A DNA stretch of 64,000 nucleotides from Psettodes erumei (taxonomy: Eukaryota; Chordata; Actinopteri; Pleuronectiformes; Psettodidae). Below the pieces are notes generated by a model that was given only the letters and a program-made list of their open reading frames with translations, did not search any database and was not told the origin of the DNA. The translations under genes and the position numbers were made by a program. Of this stretch, positions 23,486 through 46,211 are shown one piece after another (position 1 is the stretch's first letter; each line of letters starts with the position of its first letter). The stretch lies in assembly GCA_016785225.1 (NCBI GenBank), contig JAFBJZ010000371.1, forward strand, positions 563,001 through 627,000, in the 5' to 3' direction.

Positions 23486-26400
23486 TTAGTAGTTTGTGCT
23501 GAAATGCTTGTTGACTTTGGCAATGGAGACGTAGAGGGTGAGGCTGATGAGGAGGAACTGCCTCTGCTCCTCCAGCAACACCAGCCTCATCTTCACCAGA
23601 CCGTCTGGCTCCTGGTGCTCCATCAGGAAGTGCTTACCACCGTAGTCCAAGGACACCCGCCTCTTGGCCAGTGTGATGCTGATGGGTGAGCTGGTGCACC
23701 ATAAGGGTTTGTGGAATTCGTCCAGCAGAGTCAGCGTCATGATGGAGCAGTTCTGCATGACGAGAGACAGCACCGTCAGCAGGCGAGGGCAAAGTGAAGC
23801 CTGATTTACTGAGGTGTCAGTTTTAATTGATGTTTCACAACCACAATCTGTTGAGTTACGATAGCACCAGTGTTAGTTTGGATAGCCGTACCTCCACGAA
23901 ACCCTCAATGTCCTCGCTCTTCCAGGGCAGCTTGGCTTGTCCAGACAGCAAACGGTGCTGGGAAAAGTTGGTCCGGTGGATGACCTTCAACTCCATCAGT
24001 CCACGCTGGATCTGAACTGACCACGACAACAAACAAAAATAAACATTAGCTTTTTAACCCCACAGGCAGAATGGCTCGCATTTGCAATTTAATTTATTTA
24101 AAAAGGTGAGGATTAAGAGTCCCATTTCAAAAAACTAAAATAAAATCACATGATAACTAAAGTGTAAATTCTGCTACCTGTGTGACACTGGAGGTGTTGG
24201 AAGTATCTTGACATGATCACATTGCAGGTGTTGTGCAAGACAAAGTGCAGGCTGTAGATGTGCGAACTGAACTGAGGGTCCAGGATGCCCTGGACGGGGT
24301 GGTCCACGGGTTGAGAGTCTAGGCTGCAGGAAAGGACAAAATGATGAGAAGCGGAGGAAGAAAAATCTGAACAGAAAGAAAATCAGGCACACACAAATAT
24401 GTGCTTGACCAAAAAACAGATCTGGCGGCAGAAAAAAAAAAAAATGTAACTGCTGTGCTTCTCTCCGTTACCAGCATACATACGTCTTTTATTATGTAAG
24501 TAAAAGTAAGACTAAACTGAAAGCTTACTCTGCAAGTTTACCTTAAATGAAGAAATTAAGACCTGAAACCCGGTTACAAGTTTCTCAGTCAATAAGCACT
24601 GAGCTCATGCTTTGACTCACGCTATAAACGACATTTTAAAAAAGCAAAGAATAGTTCATCCATCTCCTCTCCCGTCCCGCTCACTCTCTCTCGTGCACAC
24701 ACAGATCTGAATCATGATGGAGCGTGAAAATACCCATATGAAAACACCAACCCCAGGTGAATATATCACATACGTATTTATATAGTTGTGCATCAGCAAT
24801 GCTACTCAAGGATAGGAAAACATCATTCTGTTCAGAAATCAAAAAGTTCTACAATACAAGCAAAACCAGTTTTGTAAACAATTCATTGTTGCCTCATCTT
24901 TCCACCAAACAACAGAAAAGTAGTGACACAGACCTGCTTCCACAGCAGAGCCAGTTAACGAGTGGGCTTACCAGGCTGGGGATCCCAGCAGGCTCCTCTC
25001 CACCAGCTTGTGGAAGTGCAGGCTGATCATGATGAAGGCGATCTTGCTCTGCCCCTGAACACACATTACTTTTTCATTTCTCTTTATGTCGACATCACTA
25101 AATGAGCTTATATTGTGCATTTTAAAACAATTATGCGACCCAATTACACAGCACAGCTTTGACCATTAACTTGAAAATGATTTTGTCAGACGGCGACTTT
25201 ACCTTCCAGAAGCCAATGATGACACCCAGTGACGGATGCATCAGCATGACGTGTTGGTTTTCACCAATGAAGCAACGAGGCTGAATCTTCACGTCCGCGT
25301 TTAAAATCAGAGACCGCCACTTGGGCCTGATGGAGAGACAAAGAGGAGGGATAATGTAGTGTGGAAAACGCGCAGGAGAGCAACTGTGTCTTACTGACCC
25401 CCTGACAGTGCAGCTGTTCTCTGCCTCCTTCCTGATGCCATGCAGCCGGATGTTGTTGATGTGTTCGCAGCTGGCGAAGCTGGCACCGCTCCAGTAGAGG
25501 AAAGCCGAGGACTGAAAGAAGTACAGCCGGCTCTGCTCCAGTGTGACCTCCTGTCCACAGCGGTCACGCACTGTCAACTCCCAGCTCACGTTCAGCCTTC
25601 TGGGGAAGAACACAAGGCTGATGTACGATGCTGATGTTCAAGAACTCCTCTGCAGCTTCTGCTTGTCAGTTTCACTTGGTCAAACTTCAAGAGCGGGTAC
25701 TTCTTTCAAATGTCATACCTGAGGAGCCTCTCCGTCTGCCTGGGTAGACCCGTGTGCGGGCTGATCGCTCTCAGCTCTTTCTTCCAATCGTTCACCTCCT
25801 GTCCGGCCAACGCTTTGAAGTACATCATCTTCCAGGAGACCACCTGCTGATCCTCCACTGGGCTGTCCTTTGTGGCTATATGCGCTGTCAACTTTGGCTT
25901 CCACATCTGACCCCTGAACACTGACATGTACAGCTTCTTCCAAGTGATGCTACTGGGAGAGAAGGCCATAGTAGATGCTGGGCGACTGCTTACTGTGTAT
26001 CATGTCCTGTTGTTCTTTTTTTTTTTTTTTTTAAACCTTAGTTAACACAAGGGGCTCAATTAATATGCAGTTGTGGCTGAATATATTGGCAGATAATGCA
26101 GCAGGTTGCCCAGAAAAACTGTTGCGATTACAAATGCTTTGGTGTTCATAAGTTTCTATCTTTTGTTTGCATTGGAACAACATTTGGTTTTAGTAAACTC
26201 CAGTGTCAGCAGCTCAACTTGAATTTGTTTGGAAGGTGATTGAGCTTCTTTATCCATAATTCAAACAATCCTTTTTTCCTCAGCCACAGGCTGGAAACTC
26301 ACAAAGGAACATGAAGATGGACTGTAGACTTCAGATTGTCCATGTATTTTCCACAATAGCGGTTATCAAATCCTCAGCTGACTTTTTGCTCTTCTTTCTT

Positions 26401-28084
26401 TTCTCCACGCTCAGTATGGTACACACACACAACAAAAGCTTGAGTCAGCGTTTTGCCACTTGAACTGGTTGCAAGTGTGATTTCTAGATTGCCAGCAACT
26501 GTTACTTGCCACAGGTGAGTTGAAATAGCAATGAGAGGAGCATCACCTGCTTTAAATTATTTCTCACATGTTTGACAAGGTGCTAATGATTTTGTCCAGT
26601 CCATTGTCTGAGTTCAGGTTTGACTTTTTCCTCTGCTTTTTTTTTTGTTGTTCCAGTGCAAACAAAAGAAAGAAACATGTGACGACCAAAGCATTTGTAA
26701 TTGCTGCAGTTTTCTGGAAGAAGTGCAGCATTATCTGACTGCATACAATAGGTAATCATCAATACACTGTTCTGATCTTCTGACAAGACAGTACCAATAA
26801 AATCCCCCAACTTGGTTTGCCTCTGTCACGCTCACTTGTCATTGGCCACCTGGTGGAAGTATTTGCTGACGTGGCTGACACAGACCAGCGAGGAGGCATC
26901 CAGGTACGACAGGATCATAATCAGGATCTCAGGGGGCAGCCTGGGGAGGAAGCAGCGAGGCGTTACTGCAAAGAGTGATCAGTGCTGTTTTTTTATTTGA
27001 CCAGGAGATCCCCAGGCACTTGCAGGTAAGAGCCACAGTTCTCCTACTCACTGCTACTTGCTCCATCAAAGGTAACGATCTGAATCAACATGTTGCAGAG
27101 CTGGAATAAACAGGTCATTTTGACCGTGCAGGATTGTGGATTGAATGATTGGTCAGCTAACCAGCAATACTAGTCACAGGTCAGTGAACTGACAATAAAC
27201 CGGTCAGTTTAACTGACTGTTTTGGTCAATTACCAAGTTAGAAATGTTGCTTTGCTTAATAGCTTTATCATTTTAAGAGGAATATTCAGCGGTCTGATCC
27301 ATCGTCATATCTGCTAAGTGACTTAAGTTCAGCAGGCCATATTGATTGATTTATTTACATGCACTGACTGACCGCTTAATTAGGTCGACTTAAACAATCT
27401 AATGTGAGCCAATACAAAAACTACAGGTAAAACTTCTGCCAGTCTTGACTAACAATGTCAAAGAGTTTTTCATTTTAACTGCAGGTTTATTTGGATGTTG
27501 TAGTTTGCAGTGCTATGCTGCTGGGCTGCATTATATGTGAGGGGTGTTTCAAATATTCTGTCCACCCCATTTACATCCATGAGAGGTCCAGAATATAAGG
27601 AACAACTGTCAGTGTGATGCACTCCAGTATAACGTCACTATGAGCTCAATGATAAACGTTAAGTAAAATGATGAGCTTTCTGACGGGACAGGACGATTCA
27701 TGTCATATGTGTGTTTTGTTTGTTTTTTCACAAGCAAAACAAACTCACGTTTCCAAAAAATTTTCTCCTTCTGCTTGCTCTGCTCGTGGTTCCAGGTAGC
27801 TATGAATAAAAAATTTTAATTAATCACCTAATTAATGACTTCAAAGACGCAGATACGTGTGTGTTTTTGCACGGCGGGGTCACTCACCTGCAGACTGGGC
27901 CGCACTCGGCCTCTTCCCGACTTTCCTGCCTCATGTCGTCTTGTTTGCTCTCCGGATTCGCCCGTCCTTCGCCCCGAGCCGGCGCCTCCCTGCCAAGCAC
28001 CGGCTCAGTCGCCGACTGGGCGGGCTGCCTCTGCAAACCCTCGTCAAAACTCTCATGAGACGGCCCTGGTCTCGCTGCCATCAT
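23486..28084 (-). CDS. fbxo15: F-box only protein 15
   Basis: Ten exons on the minus strand: 27888-28084, 27749-27799, 26836-26940, 25719-25985, 25399-25599, 25203-25326, 24972-25054, 24178-24323, 23892-24016 and 23486-23752. All phases close, giving 521 aa (human FBXO15 about 510). Exon 3 carries the F-box (LPPEILIMILSYLDASSLVC..VSKYFHQVAND), which in the family binds SKP1 in SCF ubiquitin ligases. The rest is the FBXO15-specific body: PHTGLP in exon 4, FIGENQHVMLMHPSLGVIIGFWK in exon 6 (quoted in part: HPSLGVIIGFWK), LHFHKLVERS in exon 7, and the end LLISLTLYVSIAKVNKHF in exon 10. Start: MMAARPGPS at 28084, in a GC-rich first exon. Exon 5 must use the donor GTCAGT at 25398; the stronger-looking GTAAGA 4 bp further on breaks the frame. 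Mouse Fbxo15 is a known marker of pluripotent cells. Confidence 0.92.
26085..26755. repeat. Inverted duplication in fbxo15 intron 3
   Basis: The left arm at about 26090-26185 contains GCAGATAATGCAGCA, ATTACAAATGCTTTGGT, CTTTTGTTTGCATTGGAACAAC. The right arm at about 26650-26750 contains the same words on the opposite strand. The arms are about 80% alike by eye and about 460 bp apart. They could be two oppositely placed copies of one repeat, or the ends of a larger inverted-repeat element. The right-arm minus frame 26583-26810 is open but shows no known domain. Confidence 0.6.
27538..27690. repeat. Dispersed teleost repeat (ATTCTGTCCACCCCATTTACATC)
   Basis: GGGGTGTTTCAAATATTCTGTCCACCCC, CATCCATGAGAGGTCCAGAATATAAGGAACA and GTGATGCACTCCAGTATAAC occur in this order. 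It matches a fish intronic repeat recognised from memory. It lies in fbxo15 intron 2. Confidence 0.45.
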
Positions 28085-28974
28085 CCTAGTCTCAGCGCTG
28101 GTTGATTTTTACCGCCAGTCACCTAGATTTTTTTTCCACAATAAAAGCCTCAACAGGTGGTTAACAAGCACAGCCAAGCCGCTAGATGGCAGTTGCATTT
28201 TTATTTAAATTGCATTAGGGTAATTTTATTATTTTATTATTATTTAATTACTATTTTATTATTATTTTATTCCTTACATGTCCCTGATTTATCCACTGGA
28301 TTATATTCAAAGGATATTTTAGATGCGATAACTTTTTTTCTTTAAGTGAAATCCCCATTTACTCATAGTTAAACCAACAAAAGATTAAGTTTTACCTTTT
28401 ATGGTTTGCGTCAAAGCTTTTATATGATGTTTGTCTTGTCGATAATAACACGGATATAAGGCTCAAGCAAATCCCAATAAATATGGCCTCGTAACATCGA
28501 ACAACGATAAACAGTATCATTGGCTCTTCCGGCACAAATGAACTCCGTTGGTCAGTTACATCTGGAGGGTCAGTTCAACACGGAACATAGATTCATGTAT
28601 ACGAGTTAAGTGAAATGCCGTGTTGCTTTAACTTTTAGTTCAAACTGATTATCTAAGAGGACAAAACATCAGCGCTTCCTGATCCCTGGTGACTGGGTTA
28701 ATTGTTGAATAGGAACGACTTTTTTCAATGTCATGAAAGTCGAAACATGACTCCCGTACTGATTGCCTTTCGTCCGAAAATACAACCTAACAACACCACA
28801 CCAATGTTCCGCACTTACAATTTCTTGATTTTAGAATTTTGCTAAAATGACAAACAACGGATGGAGGTCCACGTCCAGCTTGAACAGAACAAATAAATAC
28901 GTTGGATACGGAAGATAAAATGGATTCCTGTTCCCAGCTTCGATCCTCTCGGAAGTGGCATCGTCTGGCGTACA
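28085..28974. promoter_or_regulatory. fbxo15 upstream region (inferred promoter side)
   Basis: Sequence between the fbxo15 start and the Tc1-like element. It has a TTTTATTATT low-complexity block at 28200-28275. No TATA box or other promoter element could be assigned confidently; the GC-rich exon 1 suggests a CpG-type start. Confidence 0.3.
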
Positions 28975-28976
28975 TA

Positions 28977-30435
28977 CGGTCAGGTCCATAAATATTAGAC
29001 ACATTTCTAATCTTTTTGGCTCTATACACCAGCACAATGGATTTGAAATAAAAATGTGTAGTTAAAAGCACAAGGTGTGATTTAACTGCAGACTTTCAGC
29101 TTTAATTTGAGTGTATTTACATCCAAATCAGGTGAACAGTGTAGGAATTACAACAGTTTGTATATGTGCCTCCCACTTTTTAAGGGACCAAAATTAATAG
29201 GACAATTGGCTGCTCAGCTGTTCCATGGCCAGGTGGAATCTGTTGCTGTCAACTCTCAATATGAGATCCAAAGAGCTGTCACTGTCAGCGAAGCAAGCCA
29301 TCATTAGGCTGTAAAAAAAAAAAAAAAAAACCCATCAGAGAGATAGCAAAAACATGTGGCCAAATCAACTGTTTGGAACATTCTTAAAAAGAAAGAATGC
29401 ACCTGTGAGCTCAGCAACACCAAAAAGACCCAGAAGACCATGGAAAACAACTGTGCTGGATAAAAACACCCTTCACAACAGTTGGCCAGATCAAGAACTG
29501 TTTCCAGGAGGTAGTTGTATGTGTGTTAAGAGAAGACTTCACCAGAGTGAATACAGAGGGTTCACCACAAGATGTAAACCATTGGTGAGCTTCAAAAACA
29601 GGAAGATTAGAGTTTTCTGAACAACATCTAAAAAAGCCTTCACAGTTCTGGAACAACATCCTGTGGACAGATGAGACAAAGATCAACTTGTACCAGAGTG
29701 ATGGGAAGAGAAGAGTATGGAGAAGGAAAGGAACTGCTCATGATCCAAAGCATACCACCTCATCAGTGAAGCATGGTGTTGGTAGTGTCATGGCGTGGGC
29801 ATGTATGGCTGCCAATGGAACTGGTTCCCTTGTATTTATTGATGATGTGACTGCTGACAAAATTCTGAAGTGTTTCTGGCAATATTATCTGCTCATATTC
29901 AGCTAAATGCTTCAGAACTCATTGGACGGCACTTCACAGTGCAGATGGACGATGATCCGAAGCATACTGCGAAAGCAACCAAAGAGTTTTTTAAGGCAAA
30001 GAAGTGGAATGTTATGCAATGGCCAAGTCAATCACCTGACCTGAATCCGATTTGAGCATGGATTTCACTTGCTGAAGACAAAACTGAATGGAAAATGCCC
30101 CAAGAACAAGCAGGAACTGAAGACAGTTGCAGTAGAGGCCTGGCAGAGCATCACCGGGGATGAAACCTAGCGTCTGGTGATGTCTATGTGTTCCAGACTT
30201 CAGGCTCTAATTGAGTGCAAAGGATTTGCAACCAAGTATTAAAAAAGCGAAAGTTTGATTTATGATTGTTAATTTGTCCCATTACTTTTGGTCCCTTTTA
30301 AAAAGTGGGAGGCACATATATTTATATGCAGTTAAAGCACATCTTGTTCACATTTTATTTCAAATCCATTGTGGTGGCGTATAGAGCCACAAAATTTTGA
30401 TTGTGTCGATGTCCCAATATTTATGGACCTGACTG
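28977..30435 (+). mobile_element. Tc1/mariner-type DNA transposon, decayed
   Basis: The ends are near-perfect inverted repeats, C(A/G)GTCAGGTCCATAAATATT, flanked by TA at 28975-28976 and 30436-30437, the Tc1/mariner target. The inverted arms extend inward about 160-230 bp, to the shared block ATATGTGCCTCCCACTTTTT (29162 onward and, inverted, about 30301-30320), which makes this a long-inverted-repeat member. The transposase between them is broken (separate entry). It occupies the fbxo15-dyrk2 intergenic space. Confidence 0.93.
29209..30241 (+). pseudogene. Broken Tc1-type transposase
   Basis: Recognisable pieces in different frames: an N-terminal helix-turn-helix region (REIAKTCGQINCLEHS-like, about 29336-29400), the first catalytic Asp in NILWTDETKI (29652 onward), VWRRKGTAHDPKHTTSSVKHG, the second Asp in QMDDDPKHTAKATKEF (29941 onward), and the NPI-E segment near 30047 carrying the third acidic residue. 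An extra T puts TGA right after NPI. A frame change near 29860-29890 and an 18-A run at 29313-29330 also break it. DDE transposases cut and paste the element; this copy cannot encode an intact one. Confidence 0.88.
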
Positions 30436-31799
30436 TAAGGTTCTACTTTGTAAACTGTGAGTTAGGGTGCGTTGGGTCACATATGATTGAACCACAGAGG
30501 GAAAATTGAATGGGGATCAAGTCAAGTCAGGTGGGTGTCATTTCAGTCATGAGTATACGCAGTGAGATCACAGTGATCCCAATGGAATGAAACAAAAAGT
30601 GTGTGGTGCAATTTTCTTGTAAATGCAGAGCAACACTGATGGGAAATGTCAGTGGTGATGATATCAAATGTACCCAGATGTACAAAGACGCTCACCTGTA
30701 ACACCAGGTGGAATGCAGGTACTTTCTGCTGACACAGGAAGATCAGCTGTCATGTGCGCCTGTTATGTAAGCATGCTCCTCTCTGTAATTTAACTAAAAG
30801 CTGTGAAACCTGAGATCACACACGCCCATCGACTGAACAAACTTATTGTCAGTGCAACATTGTCCAGGAGCAACACCAAGAGAGCTGTATGATGTAAACA
30901 CGTTGTTGGTCTCCAAGCAGCTCAATAAACAATCACCCTGCGTGTAAGGTGATGATGTCCTCACAAGGAAAACACTAGAGGAAACAGTGATGAAGAGCAG
31001 ACTGCTGTGCTTTCAGCATCAGTTTGTTCAAAGTCCTCTGGGGCTAAAAGAGAAGACAAAACTGTCATCCACGGGGATAAGAATTTATTTTTCCTCCTCC
31101 TCCATGGTTTTTGCATTGGTTCTTGTGGCTTTTTTGGTGAGTATACTGGTTTTACGATTTCTTTTTAACCGGTAACGGATGCTCCACATACGTTACCACA
31201 CGTTGCTATAGTTACCTGTAGTTTTACAGTGCTTCAGATGCTGATTTAAAACAAAGGTTAAATATTGTTATTAGTTTGACAAAGAGGAAAAAAAACTTCT
31301 TTCCATGCACTGCCTAGTTTTGCTGCTAGTGTTTTTGTTTTTGTGTAGTCAGTCTCCTACCTCCAAGGTCAGGAATAAATAAGATTAAGTAAGTATTACC
31401 TATACTACAACTGGTACTCATACAGCATTGTTGCTAAATATAAACAATGAAAATTAAAAACAGTATTAGAAATATTACCCTTATACACAATGCAATACCT
31501 TTTAGACTATGAATCCTGTTTGTGCCTTTATATAAATGCAGAACTAACGAGGTTAGTAGTGTAGTAGTGTAGCTCCTTATTGATATGTTTAATGCATTGT
31601 CAATACTGCTGCCTCACCGTGAAGTGTGTTAATTCAACTATATATCTTAGCATTACGGTCATCGTCGATGATGTGGTTGTATGATATAATAATAATATGG
31701 AAAATATAAAAACAAAGGAGTAAAAAAGAATTGAAGCTTAAAATATATAGACAATTAAAAGCAAAAATATAAGTCATAAATCATAAAAATAGGGGAGAC

Positions 31800-31852
31800 A
31801 ACAACAACAACAATAATGATAATAATAATATTAATAATAAAGTTTATTGCAC
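31800..31852. repeat. (AAC)n/(AAT)n microsatellite
   Basis: A short run of ACA units passes into ATA units, upstream of the dyrk2 first exon. Confidence 0.85.
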
Positions 31853-31989
31853 TGTTTGTAATGTGTTGCATGTAAAGTAACCCTATTGTAAGGTCCACTG
31901 GCATAATTATTTTTATTTATACCATCAGAAAACCTTAAGCTATGATGGCTTCATGATAAAACTGAACAGTCAGGGCAACAGGTGGAACT

Positions 31990-32164
31990 CCTTGTTAAAA
32001 AACAGTGAATTTAAGGACGAACAGAGGGAGTCACTGTGTGCCGTTGGAGACTGAAAGAGCGAAAGGAAGGATTAGGAAGAGGAGGGGGAGGAAGAGGAGG
32101 AGCTGCAGACGGAGGAAGAGGAGGCGTCCGGTCCGTCTGCTTCCAGAGGAGAGGAGCGGTCGCC
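31990..32164 (+). promoter_or_regulatory. dyrk2: dyrk2 5' UTR and inferred promoter-proximal region
   Basis: Purine-rich (GAGGAAGAGGAGG) then GC-rich sequence with CpGs runs into the start codon. The start context is CGCCATGT. No TATA box is obvious, which fits a CpG-type promoter. The transcription start is not determined. Confidence 0.4.
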
Positions 32165-43338
<11,174 letters not shown>

Positions 43339-43416
43339 GAGTAAATGCACCCCACTCGCTGTGGTGGGAGGTGAAAGCTGTGCTCGTGAGCAGCCGCAAG
43401 CAACCAGCTGCAACAG

Positions 43417-43422
43417 AATAAA
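43417..43422 (+). promoter_or_regulatory. dyrk2: Proximal candidate poly(A) signal of dyrk2
   Basis: AATAAA lies about 80 bp past the stop and would give a very short 3' UTR. Vertebrate DYRK2 messages usually have long 3' UTRs, so a distal signal such as AATAAA at 47819-47824 may be used instead or as well. Confidence 0.35.
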
Positions 43423-46160
43423 ACTGGTTTGTCCAGTTTTGAGGAGCATTTGGCTTTTGTTGGTTTTCCCAGCGCTTTTGGGGTGCGTTCAGTATGAATA
43501 CAATCATCGAAGCTTTACATTGGGCTACTAAAATGTGCAGAAACACTAGGCTGGAGAGTAAGCTGAGCTGAAGGATACTTGATCGATAAACTGGGCTGGG
43601 CTCGAATCCTCAGTCTTGTCTGAAACTGAGAATTTGTTGTTTTACGTTGTGAGCAGCAGGACGTGTTTGAAATGATTGCAGGGCTGCCCAGACAATCAAA
43701 ACACACCACATCACTCTGTAACTCCAAACACACAAACATAACATGGTGCTGATGGAGGGAACAAGGCTTTTAGATATTTTTATTACAGAAACTGTTTAGT
43801 TGTGCTTATAGTCAATTAATTGACACCAAAAACAACTTTTATTGCTTTTAGTCTTAAAAGGTTACATCTGTCAGAAAATAACAGGGCCTCACAACTTGCA
43901 GGTCTCTGTTTCTTATCTGTATGAAATAACTCATTTTGTGTTATGGTTCAGTTTGTGGAATGTAAGTGGGCATTTGTCATTATTTGTGACTAAAATGGCT
44001 ACACAATTCACCAAGAAAAAAATTCTAAGCATTCCTAACTGAACCATTTACCTGGTGGTTGGCTAACATTCTTAGTTAGCTGCTGCTTTCCAGTGTATTA
44101 CCATGCTAGCGTTGTGCCTCTCAGCTAGCTAAATGGCACTGGTTAGTTGTTAGACACCTATTTGTGTTTAGGTGTCACATTGCCATGTATTTACATTTTT
44201 TTTACTTGGCTAGCAGTTAGCCTCGCAAACTTTAAATCTGTCAGCTAGCTATAACTCTCACTGTTTGCCTTTTTTGGCAGTCTGGTGGCTAGCCTTAGCC
44301 TCTTTTAGCCATAGCCTGTTAGCTCTCCACTGCCCAGCCTTACAAAGCACAGACCGAATGACAAAATGTTCTAAACTCCTCACATTTTTTAAAATGTTTT
44401 AAGTTTTATGAAGGTTTGCAGAGTAAAAAGGTAAACAAGAAAAAAAACAAGAAAAGAAAAAAGTTGTTATCTATTTAATTGACCAAAAGGGATTAATTAA
44501 TTACTTAATGGCTGAAGAAAGTGCTGTGAAGAGAAAGAAGAAAGGAGACTGGAGGTGGTTATATGGACAACTTATGAATCATTAATTAAATTAAATTAAA
44601 GGGCTCTGATATTTAAGATAAAATTAAAGTGTTAGAAACCAAAGTCTTGTTTATTTGAACGGAGAAAACTGAGGCTCCAGACTAGCATCAGTTCAATACA
44701 GTTTTACATTTGGTTGGCCAGAATTAAAAGACAAGATTAACAAGTTGTACAAAGTGACAAATTTTCCAGCAATCGCTGCTATTGCTGCTGCTTTATGTCA
44801 CGAATAGCCATTTTATATTATTCCAGATATGGCAAATATGGCAAAATATTTGCATGCTAACCAAATTCCAGGCTTCATAAAAAAAGACTTTCAAATGCAC
44901 AGAAAATCAAATGTCACCAAAATATTTTCCATAATGTGACAGAATAACAGAACAGTACAGAACAGTATTTGCTTAGATGACGGTTAAATTTGACGGGATG
45001 GCCCAAATAGCACAGAGAAGTGACTGTCTTCCTTCTGGCTGTTTGAAAAACAAAGCAGCTCTAAGGATTCCACAGCTTTAAGTCTGTTAAAAAGAGAATC
45101 GTTGTGGAGCCTAAAGTAGAAGCGAGAGCCTGCATGTCCTACAGAGAAATGTGAGTCTTCAGTTGTATTTCAGGGCTACAGACTGGAGCACTGCATTACT
45201 GTGCAGCTGGTCTGGAGGCCAGAGAGATAAAGAGATGTTTCCTTCTTGTTTCAGCATGTAGGTGTGAACAGTGCAAGGGTGCCTGTAATCTCGACATCAT
45301 GAAGGAATTACTTTGCCTCTATCTGCTCTGACTGGGTCAGACATAGCCGATTAACATTGATCCATATGGTGGCTGATGAGCAAGATTGGAGGAGAAAGTG
45401 TTTGAAGTAAAATAACAGAAACAAAAGAACATAAAGATCTACATCATAAAAATACTGGTTACAATAATGTGCAGTAGTAACTGATCAAAGTTCAGTATTG
45501 GTTAGTGGATTTATCAGTGTGATTGTGGCAGGGAGGGAAGGGGTGTTAAAAAGATGCTTTTTATTTATTTACTACTTCTTTAATTAATATTTATTAATCT
45601 AATCGGCATATTTACAATGATGTGCAGTTCATACCATATACTTGAATGTGTGTTTGTGGGGTGTGTGCAGCAGTGCGTATGTGCAATGTTGATGTTATGA
45701 GAGGTTTTCTCCAAGCTTGTTCCCTCACACAAACATGTATATCTATGTAAACACACAGCTGTATCTGAAGGCACTCTGAAAATCGGGTCACGCTGGGACG
45801 AGGGGGAGGAGGAGGAGCCCAGGGTCAGTTGTGTGCACCGTCAGCCCGACAACCATGTTGTAATGTAGCACACAAGAAATGGATGATAATGACGTGATGC
45901 ACAGAAGGAACTTCTAATGTAAAACACAGACACTACCTGCTCTTCCCATCTCAGGGGAAGCTCTGCCCCCTCTTGAAGGAGGAGGAGGAGGAAGTGGGGG
46001 GGGGTCCTCTTTGATGATTTTGTTTGTTTTCTAAAGATTTAACTGGTTGGTTGTGTTCTTTGTTTGTTTGTTTGTTTTTTTACATTTTTTATGTGTTTTT
46101 ATTATGTGAGGAGTGCTGGGTCGTAACTTTGTGCCTTCAGTATCTCATCGCCATGCCATG
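43423..46160. other. Downstream of dyrk2: possible long 3' UTR or intergenic
   Basis: No coding signal. GCTAGC/AGCTAGCT-rich words cluster at 44040-44340 and AT-rich sequence follows. GA-rich blocks lie near 45800-45820 and 45975-46005. How far the dyrk2 transcript extends cannot be told from sequence alone. Confidence 0.4.
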
Positions 46161-46167
46161 CTCACCC

Positions 46168-46211
46168 AACACACAGACACACAGACAGACACACACACAC
46201 ACACACACACT
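46168..46211. repeat. (CA)n microsatellite with CAGA interruptions
   Basis: ACACAGACACACAGACAGA followed by a pure CA run of about 11 units. Confidence 0.9.

Noticed and set aside
27835..28105. Three overlapping plus-strand ORFs opposite fbxo15 exon 1
   Set aside because: GC-rich exon read backwards; the minus strand carries the start and a donor that fits fbxo15.
43604..43620. GGCTCGAATCC, a B-box-like word suggesting a tRNA gene
   Set aside because: No matching A box or cloverleaf around it.
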